A stretch of 64,000 nucleotides of DNA from contig JADNRV010000066.1 of assembly GCA_015499995.1 (NCBI GenBank), positions 186,001 to 250,000 on the forward strand, in the 5' to 3' direction. The first letter of the stretch is position 1. Every line of letters begins with the position of its first letter. Of the stretch, positions 10,770 through 21,505 are shown piece after piece. A program made the translations under genes and the position numbers. The notes under the pieces are model-generated. The model ran no database searches. It was given only the letters and a program-made list of their open reading frames with translations, and was not told the origin of the DNA. Source of the DNA: Flammula alnicola. Taxonomy: Eukaryota; Basidiomycota; Agaricomycetes; Agaricales; Strophariaceae.

Positions 10770-12105
10770 ATGAGTTACGGGTCTCCACTAAATGGAACAT
10801 ACTATGGCCCAAACGAGTCAGCCGCAGATATCTTTCTCGAGCGAGGATTCATTGCTGGGGGGTTTCTCAGTGGAGTAGGATACGGTAAGTGTCCCCTTTT
10901 GACGATTGACCGTCATCCTTTTAACAAATTATAACCCAACGATATGCAGGCATCCAATTAACGCTGTACATATCATGCGCGATGTTTCTGTGGAACGCGC
11001 GGCACAGGCAGGGCAGGCGGTTTATGGTCCTGCTGGGTTACATCACCACCCTCATCATCATCGCGACCATGTTCGCTGCCGTGCAAGCTCGTACGACGGA
11101 AGAAACATACATCGACAACCGAAATTATCCTGGCGGACCATGGGCATATTTCTTGTCTACACAATACCTCCCCATAAACGTTATGTTTTACTCGACATTC
11201 ATCGCAGGGACCTTCCTTGCTGATTTGCTCATGGTGCGTGGAAAGCCCGTCTCTCCGTCGTGAAGTCCTGTTGAACCCATCCGTCATATCCATAGCTTTG
11301 GCGATGCTGGATTATTCTGAGCGCATCAGGAACAATCCTGGCATATATGATCGTGGCCTTTCCTGCTACCATGATCCTCGGGTCCTTCGGTCAGTTTTCT
11401 CTCACTGAAACATATCGTTCTGCTCGAGTTCTCATGTGGTTGCTAGTAATGGGAATTCTTTGGACCATCGAATCTACTAAACCTGGACTCTCGTTATACA
11501 ACAACCTTCCTTTGAAGTATGGAACTGCCTACTACGTCCTCTCAGTTAGCGCCAACATCATCCTCACCATTATTATTACCGTTCAACTGCTTAATTTCCG
11601 TCGACGCATTGTGAGGTCCCAGTCCCCCGATCATGGACAGAAATACTTCTCCCTCGCCACTATAATGATCGAATCGGCCGCGCTCTACTCAGGCTTCGGG
11701 ATCATCTTCATCGTCACCTACGCCCTGAATAACCCACTCAATCAAATCTTTCTCTTCGTCGCCAATTCGTCCCAGGTATAGTGTAATTCTTGTCTAGAAA
11801 AGTCTTGGTTGCTAACGAAGTCTAAACCCTGGTAGCAAATTGCGGGCTATTTGATTATATACCGAGTGGCTCAAGGATCCGCGTGGAGCCAAAGGACTCT
11901 CGCTGACCAAGAAAAAATCCAGTCGCAAACACTGCGTTTTAATCATAACAGTACAATGCAAGACAGCTATCACCCTACTGCAACGACAGCTTCGGAGAAC
12001 GCGGCACCATCTGGTTTCAACTCCCCTTTGAAATTATCGTTGTTGAAGGAATCAAGCTCCTCTCACTTCGGGGCCACCTCTGGAAACGAAAAAGGGATCG
12101 AATAG
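10770..12105 (+). CDS. Seven-TM-like integral membrane protein (Agaricomycete family)
   Basis: Exons 10770-10884, 10950-11233, 11296-11775 and 11836-12105 give 382 codons plus stop. About seven hydrophobic segments are seen, including FIAGGFLSGVGYG, VLLGYITTLIIIATMFAAV, WIILSASGTILAYMIVAFP and SVSANIILTIIITVQLL, then MIESAALYSGFGIIFIVTY. The tail is hydrophilic and Ser/Thr-rich. This pattern, especially IESAALY before a late TM, is common to a large, functionally uncharacterised Agaricomycete family (DUF6533/6534-type in my judgement). A receptor role is often assumed but not shown. Confidence 0.8.
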
Positions 12106-12408
12106 AAGTTCAGATGCTTACGATGAATCACCAGAGTCCAAGGTTTACTAGTAAGTCGTCCTTTTATTTACCTACGCGCGATGATCCACTGAACCTATAT
12201 ACAGTGGATTTTCTCCTGCACGATTAACGGGATGAAGCAGAACTGGATGTTACTAGTAGGTGGGACCATCGTTGCCTTGAATGCGGTTTGGAGTTCGCCC
12301 ACTGCCGACCACAGTCAATGGCGTTGTATACCTAGTCGTCGTTTGAGTTAAATGGGTATTTATGTATGTAAGCGAGCGTTATCTCTGTCCGTCGTATGTA
12401 TGTATGTA
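12106..12408. other. 3' flank of seven-TM-like gene
   Basis: No ORF or repeat of note; ends in GTATGTATGTATGTA, into which the MITE at 12409 has inserted. Confidence 0.5.
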
Positions 12409-12985
12409 CAGTCGAACCCCTCATAACGCATACCTCTGATAAGGCATAACCCCTTATAACGCATAGCTCCATCCGTCCACCAAGTTGGTGGGCGGGGAAT
12501 TGCATAGCATAACGCATAGGTCCGCAATAAGGCATAAGGCATACCCCTCAGCGGGCAAAAGGCATAGGTTTTGGGCACTATATTAGGTAGAAATTCTTGA
12601 ATTTAAGGTCAAATAATTGGTTTGCTGGTCGCCCCCACTGTGATGCACCACATGGACAGTTTAAAACTAGCCTTTTTGATACTCTTAACCTGCAAAATTA
12701 TCATTTTCGCGCCCTTTGGCGTGATTTTCACACGACTCTAATGACTATGGGACCACTCTCACTGGGAGTATCCAAGGAAATCTGAGCTTTCCTTCACAGA
12801 TTTATCCACAATGGCCTATATTACTCTCCATGGCATATTTCAACACCAATACTTTAATTATTGTTTGGTATTTTGCCTATGGAATTTTGAATCTATTTTT
12901 AGCCTACCTCTGTTAATGCATAACCTCTGATAACGCATACCCTGGGCCGTCCACCGAAGGGTATGCGTTATGAGGGGTTCGACTG
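12409..12985. mobile_element. Non-autonomous DNA transposon (MITE), pogo/Tc1-mariner-like ends
   Basis: A 577-bp element with perfect 26-bp terminal inverted repeats that begin CAGTCGAACCCC, flanked on both sides by TA (12407-12408 and 12986-12987). CAGTC-type ends and a TA target duplication are characteristic of pogo/Fot1 and mariner relatives. Next to each TIR are further copies of a degenerate AACGCATA/AAGGCATA unit. The interior has no transposase ORF, so it must be mobilised in trans. Confidence 0.9.
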
Positions 12986-13459
12986 TATGTACAATAAAAA
13001 TATAACATGCCTCTGAAGTCCGCTGCCACATTGTGCACCCACGGCCTTCCCTGCCACTGTCAAGCTTATCTCCAATCACTCAGGGCAACAGCCTGGAACC
13101 TGAGCGAGGGCGGGCTCGGAGTATGGCCATCGTGAAACCTTTATCGAATAAGGAAAGATAGACCAAGCGCCTGGTCCGCGGACCGCAGGAAGTAAGAAAG
13201 AAGTTGACACATGCATATGCTCGAAGTGTATTTGTGTGTATGTTGAAGTGAATGGAGCAATATGCATATGGGCATGGAGGGAGCCGCAGCTGTGTGACGC
13301 AAAACCTTCTGCCAGTGATGGCACTGAAAGGCACCGGTAGTCCCTGAAAACAATTATATATCAGGTAAAACCTGAAAGCATTCCGGTCAACCATTCCCCC
13401 TAGGTGACGCTGAAGACGGCTCACGGACCCTTAGGATCCTTACTTCCACACGCAGCGCT
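12986..13459. other. Intergenic region upstream of NCS1 permease
   Basis: Probable 5' regulatory region of the permease at 13460. Overlapping minus ORFs here (13424..13080) have no family features. Confidence 0.5.
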
Positions 13460-15533
13460 ATGGCTTCAGCATCGTTCGATGATAAGACCGAGTTCGAGAA
13501 GCGGGACCTGACTGACGAGGCCAGTGCCCCTCCGTCAGACGAGCATACCGGAGATGATCCAACTATTGTTGAGGCCGAGCCCAGTCGTGCCATCGTTGCT
13601 AGATTTGGCGTATTGGGACCATTTCTTGGCAAGTTGTTTGATCTAGGTGTGGAAGCGCGCGGTGTCGAACGAGTTCCTGAGAGTATGCGGGACGCTACTT
13701 ACTTTTGGAATAAGTGAGTTGACAACTTCTTTCGAGACGTATCGTCAAGCTCACCCTCACTGATTTGTACAGCATCTTTATGTGGTGGTGAGCCTCGTTG
13801 AATTGCTGATTTATTTGATGATGACGTTTTTCGCCTAGGTCGGTGAACACCGTTCTCACCACGATTTCCATAGGTGTTCTTGCGCAGCCACTTTTCGGAC
13901 TCTCTCTTCCGTGAGTCGTAGTTGAACGGGTTAGCTCTACCAGAGCGCTATGCTGATTGCAATACAGTGTCGCGGCTGCAACTATACTGTGCTTCGGCGC
14001 AATAGCTACTTGTTTGGTTTCTTTCATTGCGACTTTGGGTCCGAAAACAGGCTTACGCACCATGATAATCACGCGATTCAGTTCAGGATACGTCGGCGGT
14101 GCCATTTACTCCGTCTTGAATATTCTCACCGAGTACGTGCCACATGCAACCCATCCCTAAGAGTGTATTCTTATCTCCTAGCATTGATTCAGGCTCGGCT
14201 TCGCGGTTCTCTGCGTCGTTCTAGGTGGACAGGCCCTCGTGGCAGTCAACCCAGGGACCCTGCCTTTGGGCGCGGGAATAGTCATTGTGGGCGTTCTCAG
14301 TCTGATTCCATGTTTCATCGGATACGACATGATCCACAAAGCGGAGCGCTATGCCTGGATTCCGCTAACTATCGTGATGATGTTCTTGTGGGCTCTTGGT
14401 GCCAAGGCTGGATTTGATGTATCTGGGGAACGCCTACGTCAAGAAACCGGAAGGGCGTTATCGGCGGATGTTCTGAGCTTCGGAGGGATCATCTTCGGTT
14501 CATTCAATGGCGTCAGTCCATGTCTTACCAGTTGTTGTGCGCTTTGATTAATGGTGTTCCTGATTGAAGTGGGCGCCTATCGCAGCGGATTACAATTGCC
14601 GGATGCCTGCCAAAACATCAGCGTGGAAGATATTTGGCATGACATTCATTGGCCTTTACTTGCCCATTTGTATGGTTGAGATACTTGGAGCTGCGTTGAC
14701 GTCCATTAGCGATCCTGCGTATACCGAAGCCTATACAGATGGAGGAACCGGCGGTCTTGTTGCCCAAGTCCTAAAGCCTTGGAAAGGAGGAGGCAAATTC
14801 GTTCTCGTCATCCTCGCCTTGTCCAATTTGTGAGTACAAGTCTGTGTCTATAACGCACGGCTTGATATAGTATTGCTTACCCGATCATTGATGTTCGTAT
14901 TCAGAATGAACAACATCGTCAACACCTACTCTGCAGGGCTCTCGATACAGGCTCTGGGACGTCCCTTCGCTAAGGTCCCTCGTTTCTTCTGGACCTTGGT
15001 CTGTTTCGCGGCGTACACCATCGCTGGCGTCGTTGGCAGAGCGCACTTCTCTGAAATTCTCACGAATTTCCTGGCTATCTTGGGCTACTGGACCGCATTT
15101 TTTGTCGTCGTCGTTTTGGAAGAGCATTTCATTTTCAGAAGGAAGGGCGGGCGTTTAGGGGGATACAACCTGGATGACTGGGATTCACCCTCACGGTTAG
15201 TAACTCTTTCTCCTCTCTGCCGCCACGATCGTTGCTGACCGCTTCCCATGGGCCATGAATTCCAGGTTGCCTATTGGCATTGCCGGCGTACTGGCAGGTT
15301 GTTTCGGTGTGGCCGGCGCCGTGGTGGGGATGGCAGAAGTCTGGTACACAGGGCCTCTCGCAAAGAAGGCAGGGGCAGAATTTGGGGCCGATCTAGGTTT
15401 TGAGGTATGTCACCCCTTTTCTCAGACTGGACATCATCTAAACATTCGATACCTGGCGTAGCTCGGTGCAGCATTTGCTGCCGTGACTTATCCACCTTTG
15501 AGGTGGCTCGAGATTCATTTCACAGGACGATAA
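13460..15533 (+). CDS. NCS1 purine-cytosine permease (Fcy2/FcyB-like)
   Basis: Nine exons (13460-13713, 13773-13787, 13839-13910, 13968-14132, 14193-14511, 14570-14829, 14905-15195, 15266-15404, 15462-15533) sum to 528 codons plus stop, the usual length of fungal NCS1 carriers. A hydrophilic N-terminus leads to GVEARGVERVPESMRDATYFWNK and FMWWSVNTVLTT, the conserved entry to TM1. Later come GFDVSGE, WAPIAADYNCRMPA (the signature after TM5) and MNNIVNTYSAGLSIQALG. About twelve TM segments are visible. Expected plasma-membrane proton symporter for adenine, guanine, hypoxanthine and/or cytosine; specificity cannot be read. Exon 2 is only 15 nt. Confidence 0.9.
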
Positions 15534-16328
15534 TGGATTATGTGAAGTCGGAATTTCGTTATTTTACACCTTTCTAACTGTAAGTCGGCTGTAGACTCAA
15601 CATAATTTATCTGCGATGAAGCATGCATGACGTACTTGAGCGTACTTGATTGCAAGCCTCACGGGAAGCTTTGACAGACATCGACGCGACGTCCGTCCAA
15701 TACTGTTCAACGTTCCACCTTCGAAGGAAGGTGAGATATCTTGGAGATATCTTTCGGAGATCATCGTTTTCGGTGAGGGTATCGACTCGACGGAGACTGG
15801 TCACAGTCAATATCACGAGGCGTTACGCGTTACGCGTCTCGGCCGCTCAATTTTTGGTTGATGCTAACTGGGAGCACTGGCGCTTATGATCCCGCACCAC
15901 TCTAGACCACTCTGCAATTGTTGTCAGTGCCCCATGATCGCTTTTGTCATATCGGAGGAATGCATTCATTGATTCCGGCCAGCTTCAAACCATAAAAATG
16001 CTGAGATTCTGGATGCGTCCCCTGTAGTAATCGGACTCATGCTCGGACCTCAGGCCTCATGCTCAATATAGTACGAATCTCTTGGGGGGACCGTCTCCTT
16101 CCCATTGGAGAGAACCCGCTCTGATTTACCTATTCCAGCACGTCGCTTCTAGTCGCTTTAGGAACTCTCCGTTGTGGCCTGGCACTAAAACAAGAGAGCA
16201 TGTCTGACAACAACACTCCCCATGATTCATATTGCTTCTAGATATGGATATATCGTTGCTTCCGCTCATGATAAGTTTCCCTCTTCATCCGAAAATTTGC
16301 TTGTTGACCTTCACCACATCCCCTCGTA
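15534..16328. other. Intergenic region
   Basis: Contains short palindromic stretches (GATATCTTGGAGATATC near 15730) and overlapping 60-80 codon ORFs on both strands that look like chance. Presumed 3' flank of the permease and promoter of the gene at 16329. Confidence 0.5.
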
Positions 16329-17938
16329 ATGGTGGACCACATACCACTTGACGAGTCGCGACTAGCCGCGACGCTCTGCGAGGCGTTGTGCAATGGTACG
16401 TCTCCTCCGATTCCTCTATGTTATTGGTAGTATTAAGTCAACCTTTATCAGGCATTTACTGGGTGCTACTTTACCATTGCACAGAGGCACTCGTCGCGCG
16501 ATCTAAGGCCCGTCAGCAGAGTCTCTTTCGTCCCATCTTTTTTACGTCATGGGCACTTTTCATATGCATAACGGGGGTCAGTCAAGTACCTTCTGCTAAG
16601 CACCAGAGAATAGCCTAACAGCCCTCGTTTCAGCATCTCGTCATCGATATCATTGAACTCTTCAAAGCTTTTACTCCGCGGTCCGAAAAGCCATACTGTG
16701 TAGACGCCAATGCGTTAAGCCCCTCCCAAAGTTTCTATCTTGGCCTCGATTACTGGACCAATGTCACAAACTCTGCATTTTATATAACGACGATTATGCT
16801 AGGGGATGGCTTTCTGGTAAGTATAACCTTTGCTTTTTGCCCAAAGAAGTCAAGTAACCTTCGATCTAAAGATATACCGATTGTATATTGTGTGGTCAAG
16901 GAATCGATTCATCATCATTCCACCAATTATGTTCAGCTCTGGCGTGTTGGGTTCGTACCACGGCCATTATTATCTCATTGCTTTTGGTTAACCCATTTGA
17001 TTCTTAGCGACTGGTATATTGGTGACCTACCTTTTCAGTGAAGCCAGAGCTCCCGTCTTCGTTGTGGCGAGCAAGTGGATTACAGCATTCTTCGTCCTCA
17101 CTTTCGTGTCAGTACCGAATAGTACCTCATCCGATTAGTTCGACTACTTATTCTTTCATGAAACACCCAGCTGCAATTTGTACTCCACGTGTACGTTTCG
17201 TTTCAATTCCATCATCGTCCTTCCGATTAATGTGTCTATCCATTGCAGCTCTTATCGGCCTAAAGATCTATCTATCTCAAAGAAGAGTTAAGAACATATC
17301 GTTTGGAGCAGGATTTGGAGTCAGGAATTCCACTTCGAACCCCTTTGCGAGGCTCACATGGATTTTTTTGATAGAAAGTACTCGAAATTCTCATTGAAAG
17401 CGCAGCGTTATATTGGTGGGTTGGAGCAAAACTTCGTCGGATCTATCCCTCACCTTTCTCAGCTTCATTATCATGCTTACCGTGGCCTTCCTGTTATCCG
17501 ACACAAATCTACTGTACATATCTACTGCTATGGTACGTAACTATCTATTTCTATGACTTCTCGTCATTCAAAGAAGTGTTGTTCCAGGTTACGCCTCTAA
17601 CCGTAAGGAAAGATCCCCTTCCTCCACTGGTACTAATTAACGAAACTGTGGCTCAGGGAATCATCTTCTGCATGATCGTCACACGGACGCAATACTCCAC
17701 CTCTACAAATATTTTAACCGCGTACCGTCAACAGAGGTCAGGAGAAATGGGTCAACGGTGTATGTCGTGTATCTCGCCATCTAATCGTGTGCGCGGCGAA
17801 GAGAAGCAACCAAAGGCGATGCAAGGAATGAGCGAGCGGAGCACCACGGATACTCCTGAGGGGTCTTCTGTCCGCTCCGAAGTAGATTTTGTACTGCACG
17901 GAGGGATCACCGTCGAAACGCATCGGGAACAGGTATAA
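16329..17938 (+). CDS. Seven-TM-like integral membrane protein (second paralogue)
   Basis: Eleven exons: 16329-16395, 16452-16576, 16634-16816, 16872-16950, 17008-17107, 17171-17190, 17249-17319, 17375-17415, 17463-17532, 17588-17602, 17657-17938; 350 codons plus stop. Hydrophobic segments include YWVLLYHCTEALV, LFICITGHLVIDIIELF, FYITTIMLGDGFLIYRLYIVW, TGILVTYLF, AFFVLTFVCNLYST, ILIESAALYCFIIMLTVAFLL and LTGIIFCMIVTRTQYS. The IYRLYIVW and IESAALY signatures place it in the Agaricomycete seven-TM-like family. Exons 6 (20 nt) and 10 (15 nt) are very short; skipping either breaks a TM segment. The hydrophilic tail is Ser/Thr-rich. Function unknown. Confidence 0.8.
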
Positions 17939-18197
17939 TGGGGGAAAAAATCATACTGTATTTCTTATTCATGTTCTGCTACTACGGCGGGCACCGAACT
18001 CTTCGTAATATAACCAAAGTGTTAAATCGGCTAAACACGACCCCAGCAAGCGTCTTGAAAGGAAGATGGAAGGAATGCTGTATCATTGTAGTAAGTCCTT
18101 GCACCTTATCGACATGACCAGATCCCCGCTGTTCCTGCTCGAGTCTGAAGGTCAGTCAGCGTTGATAGCAAACCAGCGACTCGACAGACCTTTGTGC

Positions 18198-18953
18198 TCA
18201 TGGCCTGCCACCAGCCGACAAGGTACCGACTGTAGTCGCCTTAACAGCAGGCAATTGATCCATCTTGTTCGTCCACGTCTTCAACCTCTCGCTCACCACC
18301 TCCCACTCTGGGACAGTTCTGAGATCTGCTAGCAGGGGAAAGAGGAAGAAATCGGCCCAAGTTGGGTTTGTTCCGAAGGCGAAGCCTTCAGGCGCCATTA
18401 AAGACTCCGCGACAGCCAAGTAGCGCTTAAGTTCTACCACGCCGTCCTTGATTTGGTCTCGAATTTCTTGCTCGGATAATACCCCTTCATCCAAAGCCTT
18501 GACTCGAGGTTTCACCACGCCGGCTTCGATCATGGGAAACCCTGCCGAAGAAATACAAGAATCATGAGTTCGGAGTCCTTTTGTGAAATAAAGTGACGGC
18601 AACTCAAGCTCACCGAACGATGCTGCAAGGCTAACGAACTCCCACATTTTCTCTTCAATCTCAACGTCCGTTCCGGGCTGAATATGCAATGATGGTTCCG
18701 GAGCAACTCGATCGATAAATCGAACGATCGCCTGGCTCTCTCGCAGCTTCACATCTACTTGCTTGCTATCGATTTCATGGATTATGAGGGTCGGGAGATA
18801 TGCAAATGGGTGGCTCTCCTGGGCGATTTGACTTTGGGCTCTCGTCGAGATCTGGTTATACTCCAAGCCTTTATACTGCAGCCCAAGAGCGATTGTCCGA
18901 GTGAAGCTTGAGAATGGGGTTCCAATAATCGTGTAAAGTGGTTTACTAGCCAT
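18198..18953 (-). CDS. Glutathione S-transferase-like protein
   Basis: Exons 18953..18614 and 18541..18198; 227 codons plus stop. The N-terminal thioredoxin-like half (PLYTIIGTPFSSFTRTIALGLQYKG, LPTLIIHE, then LRESQAIVRFIDRV) is the GST glutathione-site fold, with the conserved ES for the gamma-glutamyl contact. The helical C-terminal half has AFGTNPTWADFFLFPLLADL, the GST C-domain motif with its N-capping Asp. The 72-bp intron is open in frame, but removing it deletes a segment foreign to GSTs and gives ASFGFPMIEAGVV. Role: detoxification or redox conjugation in the cytosol; class not determined. Confidence 0.85.
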   Translation of the reverse strand: MASKPLYTIIGTPFSSFTRTIALGLQYKGLEYNQISTRAQSQIAQESHPFAYLPTLIIHEIDSKQVDVKLRESQAIVRFIDRVAPEPSLHIQPGTDVEIEEKMWEFVSLAASFGELELPSLYFTKGLRTHDSCISSAGFPMIEAGVVKPRVKALDEGVLSEQEIRDQIKDGVVELKRYLAVAESLMAPEGFAFGTNPTWADFFLFPLLADLRTVPEWEVVSERLKTWTNKMDQLPAVKATTVGTLSAGGRP

Positions 18954-19493
18954 GGGTAAACTGAGAGAACTTCGATGGCGAATGGGCTGTTAAATTTTCC
19001 AGTGAAAAAGACTCTCTATAAGCCAATTTGGAGCGCCTGACTTACATATCAAGTCCGTGTTCCACCACGAACGGAGTGGGAACTAGATTGAATGAGAAAT
19101 CAATTTCGGGGCATTGCTAAGCCTGAAGACAACTGGAAAGCACGAATTCCTCGCACGCTAGTCAAGTATTATAAATCGGAAAAAAGGACCCCTACCAACG
19201 TCTTGAAGGTAGGCATACCGTACTGTATTGTAGTATGTAGAGAACGGGAGCATCATGACATTTCGGCTTGGGTATGCCGACGGCATAGCGCTGAGTTTAA
19301 ATAATTAGTACCACGTGACTCCGCAGACGGCTGCTGATGATGACCGCGCACTTTTCTTCCGAGTCCAACAACTGATAACTCCTTAACTCTATAGGCTTGA
19401 TTACGATTACCTCCGTGAAATCAATATTCAGCGAGTCGGGAGGGCAATACGGTGTAACCAAATCCAGCTTTCTCAAGTAGACCGAACGAAAAT
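18954..19493. other. Divergent intergenic region, GST / Sfm1-like gene
   Basis: Presumed shared promoter. A 70-codon plus ORF (19092-19304) has no recognisable features. Confidence 0.5.
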
Positions 19494-20472
19494 ATGAATT
19501 TTTCCTATGTTATCGGTATGGTGCAAAGAGTACGTCCTACGCGGGTATACTGACACCAAATGCAGAGCACATGGAAGAAGACGAAGATACCACGAAAGCT
19601 ATACCGCCTTGGGTCGAGCTAGAGTACGCGGTACCGTCGATTCTATTAGTCCATCCTAGAGAAAAAGCTTACCAGACCTGTTTAGCATATGCGGATGCTC
19701 GCAGGCCCGGACGCTCACGTTCAGTTCACCTCGTTATCCCAGTCGTCGTGCAATTTTCTGAATTCAGCATTCGCATCTACATCGGGGCGTTCACTCTCAA
19801 AATTTTCCTGTCACCGAGACGGAGTTCTCGATTTGATGAAGAAAGCAGGTATGCCCCTCGAAAAGGTCTGCCTACTCGACCCAAAAGCAGAGAAAGAACT
19901 CTCTCCAGAAGATGACGACGGAAGGTTTCAATGGTTTTTGTTCGGGGTACGTGGTTTCGAGGTTATTTCGTGAGACCACCCAAGCCCCCGGCTCAGACTC
20001 AGAAATCGACAGGGTATCTTAGGTGCGCCCATCAAATGCCGCTCATGATTCTAAATTCCTAACTCTTTGAAGGTGACGATCCACCTCGGGATCGAACTGC
20101 TGAGCTTAGAGTCCGTGGATTTCCTACCCGCCACCTGGGTCCAGTCCAGATGACGACGGATACTGCGCTCGGAGTGACAAAACTGGTCGTGAACGATCAT
20201 ATCCCTCTCAATAAGATCCCATACGTTGTGAGTCCCAACTAAACGACCTATTATTTTTCTTACCTATCCTAAACCACTCAGGATCATCCGACCATCAAGT
20301 TCAACGCGAAAGAATCAGTAGAAATGCCATTTAGTGCGTTATTGATTTCGAACTTGTCCATGTCTCATTAAATTTTGCCTTAGGATACATCGCCGATGGG
20401 AATGAGCCAATACTACCTCCTGGGATGAAAAAACATCTCCATGAAGACATGAACAAATCTTTCGATTTTTGA
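19494..20472 (+). CDS. sfm1: SPOUT-fold protein arginine methyltransferase, Sfm1-like
   Basis: Seven exons (19494-19515, 19566-19630, 19686-19946, 20013-20022, 20073-20227, 20282-20333, 20384-20472) give 217 codons plus stop, matching the ~213 aa of yeast Sfm1. Family landmarks in order: NFSYVIEHMEE and WVELEYAHM at the N-terminus, VCLLDPKAEKELSPED, GGILGDDPPRDRT, LGPVQMTTDTALGVTKLV (the SAM-binding trefoil-knot part) and VEMPFRYIADGNEP. In yeast Sfm1 methylates ribosomal protein Rps3; the same role is inferred. Exon 4 is only 10 nt and codes the GGIL turn. A decayed fragment of a second copy lies at 27290-27500. Confidence 0.9.
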
Positions 20473-21446
20473 AAAGCAATGCGGAATCTCGACTCCGGGT
20501 TGCAAGAAGCAGCTGTAAACTACAATCAAAAGTGTGGAACGAGACATGATCATTACGACAATCATAATATAAGGCGCGTCCAGGATTCAACGGCGCGCTT
20601 GCCGGTCCAAGAACTACTCCCTTCTTATTCCGCTCAAGCCTCAAGAGCCTAGGTGCTTCGCGACCCCCCTTTAGTTCTGTTGTTCCGGTGTGTCAAGCCG
20701 CTGTTCAAGATTATTGTTTGACAGCGTCAGATTCGCCCACAGCTAGACATCGTGGTTAACGAGATTTTAGCAGATACTTATGGTCGAGCAAAATACTCGA
20801 ATAAATCCACTTTTAAAGCAGCCTCTGTTAGGATGCAAGATATCTCGAGTCATTGTATGACATTGCCCGCCACTCTTTCTGTTTCAAGTCTCTAACCGTG
20901 GAACAGTCATGTAATGTCACCCAGCAAAGTATCTCTGCCAGAGTTGATCTTTATCATTTGCCTCCCATCTTTCATTCAAACGAGGTCCATGATGGCATTG
21001 GCCCTCTCGAGGACATTCTCACATGACAATTTCTCCGCCAGATAGCCTGGACACGAACTATGTACCACTGTTGTTGAATCCAGTAAGCCATCCAATAAAG
21101 TCTCCCGCATTTCTTCGACTTCTCTGTTCTAGTCGCAAAGTGTAGATCTTCCCAACTTAATGTATGTCTCCAGGCCTTGATGGATTTAGGAAAATCACTG
21201 CGTTGACACCGGAGGCCGGTATGTATTCCATTATTTTTAGCAAGGGGCCCCCTACTGATTTGTTCTTTAACATAAGATGGGACATTTTCCCTGCAGGAGG
21301 CAGTTCCTTTTTCCTTCCACCATGAAAAGAACATCGTGCGCGGATGATCTAGAATAAGCCCTGACATCGTTTCTCCGGCACCGACTATTTTTGTCCAGCG
21401 GTTGGCCTGGTGTTTTCATGGCTGACCCTGGACTACATACTGTACA
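20473..21446. other. Spacer between Sfm1-like gene and WSC gene A
   Basis: Mostly alignable to 27530-28366 in duplication copy B. Frames are interrupted by stops in both copies, so conservation looks like shared ancestry and not coding selection. A 131-codon minus ORF (21367..20972) has no family features and no intact counterpart in copy B. Confidence 0.5.
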
Positions 21447-21454
21447 TATAAAAG
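21447..21454 (+). promoter_or_regulatory. TATA box of WSC gene A
   Basis: TATAAAAG lies 59 bp upstream of the ATG at 21506; a matching TATAAAAT occurs at the same place in copy B. Confidence 0.6.
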
Positions 21455-21505
21455 CGAACGTTTCTCGCTTTGTCTTTACTCAGAACCGACCAAAGCTCAA
21501 ACATC

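Noticed and set aside
17375..17400. A 23-nt intron inside the second seven-TM gene
   Set aside because: Too short to splice. A 55-nt intron at 17320-17374 gives KVLEILIESAALY and keeps frame, so it was preferred.
20972..21367. 131-codon minus ORF between the Sfm1-like and WSC genes
   Set aside because: The homologous stretch in duplication copy B does not keep the frame.
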